A stretch of 64,000 bases of DNA from Norana najaformis (lineage: Eukaryota; Annelida; Clitellata; Crassiclitellata; Hormogastridae): the NCBI GenBank assembly GCA_964023275.1, contig OZ029918.1, positions 17,402,361-17,466,360 on the forward strand, in the 5' to 3' direction. Position numbers and translations under genes: made by a program. This document shows, in pieces, positions 1 to 9,212 of the stretch. How positions within the stretch are numbered: the first letter of the stretch is position 1; each line of letters begins with the position of its first letter. The notes under the pieces were generated by a model that did not search any database, was not told where the DNA came from, and saw only the letters and a program-made list of their open reading frames with translations.

Positions 1-1
1 A

Positions 2-1579
2 CACGACCTGTATCTCCGTACTGATGTACTCCTCCTAGCAGATGTTTTCGAGACTTTTCGAGGAACAGCGATAAAGCACTACGGCCTCGATCCGGCTAAC
101 TACTTCAGCCTTCCAGGGATGGCTTGGGATGCCCTACTGAAAAAGACCAAAATCGAGCTCGAGCTCCTGACAGACATCGCCATGCATCTGTTTGTAGAGC
201 GGGGGCTTCGCGGTGGAATCTCGATGGTGTCCAAATGCTTTGCCAAAGCTAACAACCCTCAATGTCCCGATTACGACGCCTCGAAGCCAAACAGTTGAAT
301 CACGTATTTAGACGCGAACAGTCTCTACGGCTAAGCAATGCAGCAACTTCTACCAGTTGGGGGATTTAGCTGGACAAGTCCAACGCTGGATGAAGTGCTA
401 GCAACGTCAGACGACGCACCCGAAGGCTTTCTACTCGAAGTTGACATGGAGTATCCGGAAAACCTCCACGACGCCCCCAATGACTATCCCCTAGCGCCAG
501 AGACCCTAACTGTTCAAAAGACTGGCTGAGCGATTATCAACACACGCTCGTAGCCGAACTAGGAAGAAAGTTCCTGAATGTCAGAAGTTAGTTCCAAGTC
601 TATGCAAAAAAGAGCGGTACGTAATTCACTATCGAAACCTGAAATTGTACCATTCACTGGACATGCGAGTCAACAAGATCCACCGCGCACTGAAGTTTCG
701 AGAACAAGCCTGGATGGCTCCTTACATCGAGATGAATACCCAGTTACGCGCGAAAGCAACGTCAGACTTTGAAAAGGACTTCTTCAAGCTGGCCAACAAC
801 GCCGTCTTTGGTAAGACGATAGAAAACTTGCGAAAGCGCATCAGGGTCGATTTCGTGGCGACCACGAAAGAGGACAAGCTACGCCGTCTGATTGCCGATC
901 CCGCCTACATATCGCACACCATCTTTGATGGCGGTCTTGTGGCTGTTCATAGCGCTAAGATCAAACTGAAACTCAACCGGCCAGTCTACATTGCCCAGGC
1001 CGTCCTCGACCTCAGCAAGCACCTGATGTGTGACTTCTGGTATAACGAAGTCAGAGCCCAGTACGAAGGTAAGGCTCAACTGTTGTATACCCACACCGAC
1101 AGCCTGCTGTTTCAAGTTGAAACGCCGGACGTCTATGCCGATATGTGGGACAACAAGCGCTTGTATGACTTCAGCGAACACCCACAAAACAGCCCATACC
1201 ACAGCAATGAGAATAAGAAGGTTGTGGGCAAGTTTAAGGACGAGTGTAGTGGTGCTCCCATTGCAGGGTTCGTCGGTCTGTGCCCGAAGGTGTACTCCAT
1301 CCTGAAAGCGGGTGGCGCGGAGGTTCGGAAAGCAAAGGGTGTTCAGAAGGCTGTCGTAAAGAAAGACCTATACCACGTCCTATACAAGCAATGTTTGTTT
1401 GAGCAAAAAGAGTTCAAGCATACACAGGTCCTCCTTCGAAGTCACTGTCACCAAATAGGTCTGTGCGAGCAAAACAAGAGCAGCCTTTCCTCCTTGGACA
1501 CAAAAAAAGTGGATAGCACCAGATGGAGTCACAACTCGGGCTTACGGACATTATATTACCGAGCGCGATGTCGACTGAG
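2..1579 (+). pseudogene. polB: Protein-primed DNA polymerase B (Polinton), 5'-truncated by window edge
   Basis: In the Polinton family this enzyme replicates the linear element from a terminal protein. The exonuclease part is off the left edge. Visible in order: HDLYLRTDVLLLADVF at the first bases, GGISMVSKCFAKANNP near 210, palm motif A (YLDANSLYG, about 305-331), motif B (KLANNAVFGKT, about 785-817) and motif C (YTHTDSLLF, about 1,083-1,112). In motif C the first catalytic Asp of the usual D-T-D is His. Breaks are TGA 296-298, TAA 332-334 (just after motif A), TGA 527-529, a TAG near 590, and frame changes in the A-runs near 606 and 1,502-1,508. The reading frame after the last A-run ends at TGA 1,577-1,579. 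It is clearly inactive. Confidence 0.93.
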
Positions 1580-1659
1580 TATTCTATCGGGTGGCAGTTC
1601 AGTTCCCATAGGAACCACAATTAGCTCCTCGCGTACAAACCCACGAGCAGGTCCATTCG

Positions 1660-2571
1660 TTATATAGTACAATGCTGGCTGACCAGCTTGTCTAACAACA
1701 TTCGAAATGGTGTGGATTGTGAGCGGCCATACAGGATTGGTGGCACTTTTTTACCACCCTCGAGCTCACCAGGTGCGTAGAAATACCGAACCAAAACATC
1801 ATGCCCGAGAATAAGTTCGTTCAGGCCAACGACATGACCAGCTGAAAAAGAGGATTTTCGTACTACCCGTGAAGTCGTAATCGAATCGGCTGGCGTCTTT
1901 CCAGTCAATCGCGTCGATTCGTCGTTTAGTGCAGCCACTACTTGAGGCAACTGACGTACCCATTCGACCGGCCGTTCTGTAGACCTATGTGCAGCAAGAA
2001 GCATTTCCTGAGCCTATTGTGCTCCAAACAGTCGCTCTGCTAAAGTACGATTAAAGCGTTCGACGACTCCTTGCTGTCGATGATTACCAGCCTGTCCACA
2101 TCTTACATGCACATTTCGCTTTGCTAGTAGTTGTGAAACAGCACCCATAAACTCGCGTCCAGGGTCGACCTGAAGAAGTCGAGGCCAAGTCAACAGTCCA
2201 CGTTTGTAAATTCGACTCGATGCAGCGGCAACTTCGGCAGCGCTTTTATCGGTCAAGGGTTCAGCCTCTTTGTATCGTGAGGCAACATCGATGACAGTCG
2301 GGGCATATTTGCACTTCATTCGACCAACTTTATCGTGAGGTAAATAAAGTAAATCAGCCTGGTGAACGGCATTAGGTCGATCTTCGTCGAACGTTGGACG
2401 AGGTATGTAACGCGGTGCTGGTAGATAGATTTGCCATGTAGCTTGCTTTTTCAACCGATCACGAGCATCAGTTTTGGAAATTTTAGCGACTGAGGCTAGT
2501 TTGTTCACCGCAGTTGCACCTGGCCAATACTCCTTAGGGCTGTAGTATATTGTGGAAAGTTTATCGGCCAT
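1660..2571 (-). pseudogene. int: Polinton integrase (DDE, retrovirus-like)
   Basis: This integrase would insert the linear element into host DNA. The first 185 codons (2,571-2,014) hold an N-terminal zinc-finger-like region and the RNase H-fold core. The three acidic residues are visible in VHQADLLYLP, LLQVDPGREF and GVVERFNRT, with a D-D-x35-E-like spacing. A single in-frame stop at 2,014-2,016 separates this from the C-terminal part (2,004-1,660), which lies where a chromodomain-like or SH3-like tail is expected. The gene converges on polB and lies head-to-tail with the phospholipase gene, whose stop abuts its start. One substitution disables an otherwise readable gene. Confidence 0.9.
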
Positions 2572-3165
2572 CTATTTACTCAAAAAGTTACGTTTAACAG
2601 ACAAACTTAGGTCTTTCTTACGACATATTCTTCCTACTCCCATCCCTATCCGCGATTTCGCCGACATAATAGCCGATACGAGTCGAGAGTCCTTCTTTTC
2701 ATACTCCGGGGTGTCATCTATGAGTCTGACTTTCGACGCTGCCGCAGCTAGAATATCATCTGTGTGATTACGCCCAGCAGTGTCTTTATGCTGTGGATAA
2801 GCAACATCGTGGTGGAGGCATGCACGATCGAGCTGGTTAACACCACGGTAACCTTGTGATAACCGTTTATCGAGTTTTGTGAATGGTCCACAGTAGGAGT
2901 ACTTACCGGTGTTTTGAAAGCTACGACCCGGACTGTTCTCCGAAGAAACACCAGACGGAAGGCTCATATGCATCTCCGGTAGAGGTAAAGCATTCATTGC
3001 GCTGTTCAGCAATCCTTCACCCACCACCTCTTTTCCAGCCATAATCTGACTTTTCTTGGTACCACAGACGACACAGGTTCCTTTCATAGCAGATCGACCA
3101 TTTCGAAGCACTACACGTGTCATATTAACAAAATTTTTACGTTTTTTACATCGGAGGCAATACAC
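2572..3165 (-). CDS. Zinc ribbon-phospholipase A2-like protein of the Polinton
   Basis: This 197-codon frame is uninterrupted. Residues 1-45 form a four-Cys zinc ribbon (CLRCKKRK ... GTCVVCGTKK) of the kind seen in small viral proteins (DUF5679-like). Residues about 88-130 form a phospholipase A2 core: a calcium-loop-like YCGPFTKL followed by the catalytic His-Asp in CLHHDVAY. The C-terminus is basic. PLA2 domains occur in parvovirus capsid proteins and in some adintoviruses, where they are thought to act on membranes during cell entry. The role here is inferred from that. It sits directly upstream of the integrase on the same strand and is one of the few Polinton genes without a break. Confidence 0.8.
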   Translation of the reverse strand: MYCLRCKKRKNFVNMTRVVLRNGRSAMKGTCVVCGTKKSQIMAGKEVVGEGLLNSAMNALPLPEMHMSLPSGVSSENSPGRSFQNTGKYSYCGPFTKLDKRLSQGYRGVNQLDRACLHHDVAYPQHKDTAGRNHTDDILAAAASKVRLIDDTPEYEKKDSRLVSAIMSAKSRIGMGVGRICRKKDLSLSVKRNFLSK

Positions 3166-3203
3166 TTTTGACTTATAAAAACCTGACGCTTGAGTCTAGA
3201 CGG

Positions 3204-3513
3204 AGATAATCAACTTTGACCTCGAAACGAAGGATAAGTCGCATCAGCACTGGTTGCTTCCATCCAGCATACGCTGCATAATTTGCGGACCCAGCGGTTG
3301 TGGTAAAACAAACCTGCTGCTTAATCTTCTTCTCAAAAAGGGGTATCTGACATTTGACAGCCTACACCTGTATTCAAAGTCGTTGGGGCAAGAGAAGTAT
3401 CAGTTTCTTCGAGACTGGGCAACAGAGCTTGAGAGGGTGGCTGGGAAGAAAGTAGCGTCATTTCGTCCGATGATATTATTCCAGTTGAGTCTTTCAACAA
3501 AAACGAGGGGAGC
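3204..3513 (+). pseudogene. Packaging ATPase, 5' part (interrupted by Ty3 insertion)
   Basis: This is the N-terminal half of the FtsK/HerA-superfamily genome-packaging ATPase of Polintons, which drives DNA into the capsid. The Walker A motif is GPSGCGKTNLLL (about 3,289-3,324). No ATG precedes the conserved N-terminus. An ACG sits where the start is expected, so the start codon may have mutated. The frame shifts near 3,460-3,470. The gene is cut at 3,513 by a Ty3 element, and the remainder resumes at 6,735. The insertion site is marked by a 5-bp near-duplication, GGAGC (3,509-3,513) and GAAGC (6,730-6,734). Confidence 0.88.
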
Positions 3514-3734
3514 TGTAAAGGTATCGACCTTCATAAACGTAACTCCTTGACTGCGGTTATAATCTTATATTGTTATCTACACTAATAGAATAATTACAGA
3601 AGTGTGTTCTCTCGCAGTAGAGTCCATGAGTCCGAGCTTTTCGTAACTGCCGCGCTGGGCAAGCTGTGTGTCAGTTCACGCACGCTGCAACCCCTAACTG
3701 CTATTGGTCGGCGCCGTGAGCCAATCACGTCACA
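3514..3734 (-). repeat. 3' LTR of Ty3 copy 1
   Basis: The 221-bp LTR matches 6,404-6,729 and the LTRs of copy 2. On the minus strand it begins TGTGACGTGATTGGCTCACG and ends with TTTACA. It is the uninterrupted version of the right-hand LTR, which carries a 105-bp insert. Confidence 0.85.
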
Positions 3735-3888
3735 TCCTTCTTTTCTTACAGAAAATTATAAAAGTGTTCAAGTCTACTGACAACCTAATCTACTCTAATC
3801 TAATCTGCTAATCTCATAAAAGTCCCTGGTATTCCGCTGTTTTAGTCTCTATAATAAAATCCATTGGGTTCCGCTATATCAGTCTCTA

Positions 3889-4704
3889 TCAGTCTATCTT
3901 CGTAACATGAGGGCCCGATCGCGTTACGGTTAGGCCTACTGTATTTGCAGATGTTATCGTGACTGCATCCGGAGAGGTCATTTGTGGGGTGCTATTGCTG
4001 ATGGCGGTACGGATCGTGTCTCCTCCCCTGACCCTGTAGTCCTGAAGGATCAGAGGCGGCTTCGCTTTGAAACGGACGTGCTTTGAGCTTCGACGGAGGG
4101 TCGGTCGGCACCGCTTTAATTGCAGTCTATACACATCAAAGTCTCCATTTAAATAGTCCCCCCGTATTAAGTAGTTCTCCGATGGACGCGAGTGGGCTTG
4201 GTGAGGCTGAAATGTTTCTTTCGGACTGGCCTCTTGACATCTTTCGCAAATCGCCTCTGCTGCGGTCAAAGGCCGTCGAGTTGAGGTCAAAGGCCATCTA
4301 TCTGCTATGTGGCGTTTCAGCGTGCTGTAATGTATGTCTGCTTGGGCGGCTTCTCTGATCTCTTTAGATGGCGGCATCTGGCGAACGGCTTCGTTCTTTC
4401 TCGGGTAGGGCTGTGACCCGTTGGCTGTTAGATGACCCGGTTTCTTTTGAGACTCTGTCTGATAGCGGGAGCAGATGTCGCATTTCGATACGATGTCTTT
4501 GATGGCGTCCGTTATCCCGTTATCTGCGTTACTGTTCGTCCACCCTGCTCTGTTGAAACTGTCAGTGATTTCTGCCGCACGTTCTCCTTCTGTCTGGCTT
4601 TCTGCCTCTTTCGTCGCTTCTGTCTGGCTTTCTGCCTCTTTCATTGCTTCTGCCTGGCTTTCTGCCTCTTTCATGACTTCTGTCTGTCTTTCTGCCTCTG
4701 TCAT
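3889..4704 (-). pseudogene. Rearranged pol remnant of Ty3 copy 1
   Basis: The open frame starts with a tandem ten-residue repeat of the type KEAESQTEAT, then has SKCDICSRYQTESQKKP, which looks like the second half of an integrase H2C2 zinc finger. After that comes EIREAAQADIHYSTLKRHI, which in ordinary Ty3 pol lies before the zinc finger. The order is therefore swapped. The tail is basic (SSKHVRFKAKPPL). No YxDD and no integrase catalytic core is present. Copy 2 has the same unusual order, so this is a fixed feature of the subfamily. Confidence 0.65.
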
Positions 4705-4765
4705 TGCTTCTGTCTGGCTTTCTGCCTCTTTATTCGTTTCTGTCTGGCTTTCTGCTTCTTTCGTG
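4585..4765 (-). repeat. 30-bp coding tandem repeat in Ty3 copy 1
   Basis: Five to six copies of a 30-base unit encode (M/T)KEAESQTEA. Copy 2 (near 45,640) has only about one unit followed by unrelated sequence, so the number varies between family members. Confidence 0.8.
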
Positions 4766-4811
4766 CCGTGCGATAATGTGGCTGCAGAGATTAAGGGCTT
4801 GCTATCCGTTT

Positions 4812-6319
4812 CTACCTTAATCTTCTGGCATAATAAATCACCTGAAAGCGTTCCCTTTCACCAGCAATTTCAAGCTGCTCTTTATCACTTTGCTCACAAG
4901 CGTCCAGCTCTGTCATTGTCTTCGCTCGCGATGCGCATTCAATAGGCTTGCCAGCTTTCGCGTCGACTGTGCTAACTTCTATAGCGTCTTTCACTTGTGG
5001 TTGACTACTAAGGCGTCGTAATGGCATCTGGACCGGCGTAACTTCACCTGGCATCGCACCGTTTCCTTCAAACAAGTCTCTGTCCTGCCTCACCACATCA
5101 TCGCTTGTGAATGGTGACGGACTCGACTGAACTGCGCAGATATTTTCATTTATAACTGACAGCAATTCAAATCGAAGACAAGCCTCTAGACCAAGGATCG
5201 GCTGCTTATGTCTCGTCGTGATATAAAACTCTAGTTCGAATTGGCGCAAAGTTCTCGATGCTGGACTAGGGCTGTGATCATACCTGATGTTTGTAGCTCC
5301 TTGTTTTCAAACATGCGCAGCCTGGATGTCGGGGGGCGAATTCGAGTGCCTTCACGGTCGATGGCATCTACCACAGATCTCGGTAGGAGGTTTACTGTCG
5401 AACCGCAGTCCAGTAATAATCCCACTTTGTATCCATCGACGCTTAGTTGCGAGTGGATACGTGTAGGAACGGCGGTAGTCAGCGTCAACAGTTCCTCGTC
5501 CTGCAGTTGACATACCCGGTCATTGCTCTTACCTCTCTTCGCCTTGCAGACTGCTTCAAAATGATGGCGCTTCGTGCATCGACGACAGGTCTGTCCGTAG
5601 GCGGCACACGTGTCTCTTGACGGCCCGTGGACGCGATCACAGAACTTGCAACGTCTGTTGCTGCCATCTTCTCGGTTGGAGTCGACATCGGTGGGGCTTC
5701 GGCGGCGGTATCTCGTGCGAGACGGCGATCTTAGAGGCATGCTTCGCATCGCATTCACCTCATTTTCTGTTGTCATCACTCGCAGTTGTTTCGTAGCGAC
5801 TTCGCTCGCTTTGCAAATGTCTACAGCTGTGCTCAAGTCCAGCATACGCATTTGCAATAATTTTCGGCGAGTAGCGTCATCGCAGAGCCCAAGGACAATT
5901 CTGTCTCGTAGAATGGACTCCTCTAGCGCACCATAGTCGCACGATCGTACAAGTCTGCATAAGTCGGATAGGAATGAATCAAATGTCTCTCCTACCTCCT
6001 GCACTCGGCGGTTGAATACGTATCGCTCATACGTGACGTTCACTTCCCCGACGCAGTATCGTTGAAAGGCCTCAATCACTTTGTCTATGTCCTTACGCTC
6101 GTCTTCCGTGTCAAACTCCATCGTCTGGAACGTCTCGTATGCCTCGGTGCCCACGCAGGCCAGGAAGACGGCGGCGCGCTTCGTGCAAGGCTGCGTGTGC
6201 AAGTCAGTTGCAACTTCGTAGTTACGATACTGGCTGCAAAATCTGTTCCAGTCCGATACTATGTTACCTCCAGACATCTTCAGCTGCGAGGGGAACGGTA
6301 TGTTTGACAAAGATGACAT
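4812..6319 (-). pseudogene. gag: Ty3 gag-protease, copy 1
   Basis: The gag frame opens at 6,319 (MSSLSNIPFPSQLKMSGG) with a capsid-like region, then two Cys/His clusters, CKFCDRVHGPSRDTC and the zinc knuckle CRRCTKRHHFEAVC (C-x2-C-x4-H-x4-C). An aspartic protease active-site strand follows, LLLDCGSTVNLLP, where the usual Asp-Ser/Thr-Gly is Asp-Cys-Gly. A frame change near 5,245 moves the rest into the frame of 5,249-4,812. In copy 2 the same region reads through and keeps Asp-Ser-Gly. In the family, gag builds the particle and the protease matures it. This copy is unlikely to give active protease. Confidence 0.85.
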
Positions 6320-6403
6320 CGTTTCTGACGATCGTTACACTTTCAGCTGGCCTCAATATCTATATATTCCGTGAGACGTGAGATTCACTATCTGATGACA
6401 CCA

Positions 6404-6729
6404 TGTGAAGGTATCGACGTTCATAAACGTAACATCTTGACTGCGGTTATAATCTTATATTGTTATCTAAGTAAGTACACCAGGTTATTCGGGGCCTCAA
6501 CTATCTTGTAGCCAGGCGATACGTTTGGATGCCTTGTGCATTAGACACTGGCGCATTAGAAGTTGCTAATTAATAATAATAGTATAATTACAGAAGTGTT
6601 TCTATCGGTCGTGTTCATGAGTCCGTGCTTTTCGTAACTGCCGCGCTGGGCACGCTAAGTGTCTGTCAGTTCACGCACGCTGCAACCCCTAACTGCTATT
6701 GGTCGGCGCCGTGAGCCAATCACGTCACA
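6404..6729 (-). repeat. 5' LTR of Ty3 copy 1, carrying a 105-bp insert
   Basis: Same LTR as 3,514-3,734 but 326 bp long. The extra 105 bp lies between the shared words TGTTATCTA and CTAATAG/TATAATTACAG. Its first 58 bases (6,471-6,528) are an exact inverted copy of part of the Polinton penton-like gene, and the rest resembles a dispersed repeat near 20.7 kb. Confidence 0.85.
6471..6528 (-). other. Inverted 58-bp copy of penton-like gene sequence inside an LTR
   Basis: The sequence is the exact reverse complement of 8,486-8,543 (58 of 58 bases by eye). That source lies about 2 kb away in the penton-like gene of the surrounding Polinton. It looks like a templated insertion made during break repair. 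Confidence 0.9.
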
Positions 6730-6734
6730 GAAGC

Positions 6735-7094
6735 ATCATGGTCTTCGACCACGTGATGCTTGAGAAGCAAGGACCAATCGGAGAGTATTTCACCATGGGA
6801 CGTCACGGCGGCGCGGACTGCTACCTGACTCAGAATTATTTTCGCATTCCCAAGCAGGCAATCCGCGATAATGCCAACCTCATCATTATCTTCAACCAGG
6901 ATAGTAAAACTCTGCGAGCAATTCACGAGACGTTCGTAGGTGGTGATATGCCGTTCGACGAGTTTGGCAGTTTCTTCAACGAGTGCGTTGCTCAGCCTTA
7001 TGGGTTCGCAGCGATCGGCCTCACGACTAAGCCCTACGACGGCAAATATCGATGTGGATTTGACCGTTTCTATATACCCATGTCATGTATTTAA
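6735..7094 (+). pseudogene. Packaging ATPase, 3' part
   Basis: This continues the ATPase after the Ty3 insertion. It contains a Walker B-like strand (IMVFDHVML, about 6,735-6,761, with Asp-His instead of the usual Asp-Asp/Glu), then the conserved GEYFTMGRHGGADCYLTQNY block and a sensor-like IIIFNQDSKTL. The reading frame is open to 7,092, but the last few codons run into a 42-bp minisatellite, so the natural C-terminus is probably replaced. Together with 3,204-3,513 this makes a full-length ATPase split by one insertion plus one frameshift. Confidence 0.88.
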
Positions 7095-7400
7095 ACATGT
7101 TTTGACCACTTCTATATCTACACGTCATGTGTTTAAACATGGTTTGACCATTTCTATATATCTACATGTCATGTATTTAAACATGGTTTAACCACTTCTA
7201 TTTCTACATGTCATGTATTTAAACATGTTTTGACCACTTCTATATCTACATGTCATGTATTTAAACATGGTTTAACCACTTCTATTTCTACATGTCATGT
7301 ATTTAAACATGTTTTGACCACTTCTATATCTACATGTCATGTATTTAAACATGGTTTAACCACTTCTATTTCTACATGTTATGTATTTATTATTTAAACA
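7077..7400 (+). repeat. 42-bp minisatellite with alternating unit types
   Basis: About seven units of roughly 42 bp built on TGTCATGTATTTAAACATG. Two variants alternate: one reads GTTTTGACC then TATATC, the other GGTTTAACC then TATTTC. This implies expansion as a two-unit block. Each unit holds the near-palindrome CATGTATTTAAACATG. It overlaps the end of the ATPase and ends just before the gene at 7,433. Confidence 0.88.
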
Positions 7401-7432
7401 TATTGTGGTAAATACATACATAAAAACACACG

Positions 7433-7871
7433 ATGTGGACTAAAGTGGCTACAAAACAGGAGCATGACGCGTTGGCTCAGGATTACCTGGCACGCAGGAA
7501 TCGACTCCAGAAACGGTTCGAGGCAGAAAAGCTCGGAGAAGTCGACTTGTTGTTTGATGCGGCAAAACGTTTCAAACCAGTAACCTCAGCGACCAGCGAA
7601 TCGGCCGAGACGACAAAGAAACAGCTAGACAAAGTCACTAACGCTCTACAGCGTATACCAGCGGAAATTGTTGCCGAAGCTAACTTTAATCCAATTGCCG
7701 CACGACCCAAACGTCCTTGTAGAGCGATTGCAACTTCTAGTGGCTTGTAAGGCGGCTGGCAACACTGGAATGGATAACGAGATATCGTCGATCCTTGACG
7801 AACTGGTGCGTTCGGGCGCAGGTCCTAGGGAGTTGGCACTACAGTTGAACAGAAGTTTCCTCGTGGTATAA
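7433..7871 (+). pseudogene. Polinton protein of unknown function (small, helical)
   Basis: The first frame (7,433-7,750) starts MWTKVATKQEHDALAQDY and is rich in charged helical sequence. A frame change near 7,706-7,712 links it to a second frame ending at 7,871. That part contains LVACKAAGNTGMDNEI followed by an ILDELVRSG helix, a pattern I associate with an uncharacterised Polinton protein. It sits at the head of the virion gene block, 5 bp before the penton-like gene. No enzymatic motif is visible. A virion or assembly role is inferred only from position. Confidence 0.65.
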
Positions 7872-7875
7872 AAAC

Positions 7876-8611
7876 ATGGAAAACCTTCTCGAGGAGATTC
7901 GAGATCTAACGTTGCTGCTAACCCAGCGGGAGAACCTCAGCGTGGTAGTCACTTCAAACACCACGGACTAGACTACATTTTTCAATCCACCGCTGTACCT
8001 CGATCCAAAAAAGCGTTTCGAGTTGTCTTTAGTAAATCTTGAGACCTACAATTCCATCCCCAACATCTCCAACGACAACAACACGTTCGTGTATAGTCCG
8101 GACCGTGGTACGACTTGGAAAACGATCAGGTTGCCTGAAGGGAGCTACGAGATCATGCTGATCAACGCCGAGATTCAGTCAGCTCGCGGCGAATGGTCAT
8201 TGGGATGCTGCGAACAAATCTCACTATATTACCGTAGCGGCTAACGTTTCGACCCAGCGAGCCTACGTGGAGATATCCAAACGCACTTAGCGGGTAAACA
8301 TGACCACATCTTCCATCCGGACTACGCTCGGTTTTAACCCTACAATACTTATGGGTACTACAAGCTACCACGAGGCGACAAACCTAGTAGATATTTGTTC
8401 GGTTAACAGCATCCTGGTGAATTGCGACATAATCGGTGGTTCCAATCGCGGTGGTGATCAGCTACCAGTGATCTACGACTCCTTTCCAAACGTATCGCCT
8501 GGCTACAAGATAGTTGAGGCCCCGAATAACCTGGTGTACTTACCTGTATCACCTGCGGGTAACTTCCAGCGAATGCGAGTATGGCTAACCGATCAGAATG
8601 GCGCACGATAA
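7876..8611 (+). pseudogene. Penton-like/minor capsid protein of the Polinton
   Basis: The frame begins MENLLEEIRDLTLLLTQREN. Conserved blocks follow: KKRFELSLVNLETYNSIPN, SPDRGTTWKTIRLPEGSYEI, VNMTTSSIRTTLGFNPTIL and RMRVWLTDQNGA. These are beta-rich and match the small jelly-roll (penton-like) protein that accompanies the major capsid protein in Polintons. Breaks are TAG 7,969-7,971, a frame change near 8,205 and TAG 8,288-8,290. It precedes the membrane-active and major capsid genes. The sequence 8,486-8,543 has been copied in inverted form into the LTR at 6,471-6,528. Confidence 0.75.
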
Positions 8612-9158
8612 AACCTCCGAGGTGAAACGGTTACTATACGGTTTCACATTCGCTGCTTGTAACCAGTCGATAACAATGTTCATCTTTACCAGTCGTAGCC
8701 ACACCGGCCATGTGAGACGTTATGTCGTGGGTGGTGGGTTCATTGACTGGATAAGCTCTGCAGCACGTACACTCGGTTCAGCCGGTTGATCTGCCGCTTC
8801 TTTCATCTCGGTGAATAAGTACACGATTAAAAACGTCGCGGATGTGGTTGGTAACGTGGCGAAATCTGGTGCTACAACATCCGCTGCGGTTAAGAAGATT
8901 ATCGATATAGTAAATGCAAAACGTGCTGTTACAGCAGCCGAGACGGCAAAAAAGGCTCTCCTTGCCCCTCTACAGAAAGTGCTCAGCGATAAAAGCATCG
9001 AATTTCTGAAGCAGCTAGCGAGCGCGGAGAGTTCTGTTATGCCGGCGACTCAAGACATTAATAGTCGCATTGCCGGATCTGTGTTTAAGACGCTACAAGC
9101 GGCTCCCGGAAAATGTTGTCGAACTGGTGGTAGGGGTTTGTTTCTCGGGCCTCAATAA
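8598..9158 (+). pseudogene. Membrane-active minor virion protein, protein VI-like in layout
   Basis: The frame has GGGFIDWISSAARTLGSAG, an amphipathic stretch after a Gly-rich start, then a single TGA at 8,787-8,789, then a long Ala/Lys-rich helical region. It ends TGGRGLFLGPQ. The layout (amphipathic N-terminal helix, helical body, protease-site-like C-terminus) resembles the membrane-lytic minor capsid proteins of adenovirus-like particles, but I see no close sequence match. The true start is unclear: the frame is open back to 8,598, overlapping the penton-like gene by 14 bases. The next gene, the major capsid protein, starts 54 bp downstream. Confidence 0.6.
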
Positions 9159-9212
9159 TTCTTCAATTTTCACCGATGTTGTATTAAAGACAGGCGTTTT
9201 TTCTGTTGTATA

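Larger units (their letters stand above)
3514..6729 (-). mobile_element. Ty3/gypsy-type LTR element, internally rearranged, copy 1
   Basis: Two LTRs (3,514-3,734 and 6,404-6,729) start TGTGACGT and end in CA when read on the minus strand. A putative primer-binding site, TGGTGTCA, directly follows the 5' LTR (plus coordinates 6,396-6,403) and fits the 3' end of a tRNA-Leu. A purine tract (AAGAAAAGAAGGA) precedes the 3' LTR. The inside has gag, zinc knuckle and protease, but no reverse transcriptase, no RNase H and only scraps of integrase. It splits the Polinton ATPase with a 5-bp near-duplication. A second copy with the same layout is at 43,658-46,903 in the opposite orientation, so the deleted form itself seems to have been copied, presumably with proteins supplied in trans. 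Confidence 0.85.

Noticed and set aside
879..1202. Minus-strand frame opposite polB
   Set aside because: Shadow of the polymerase coding strand.
5610..5936. Plus-strand frames within Ty3 copy 1
   Set aside because: Shadows of the minus-strand gag-protease region.
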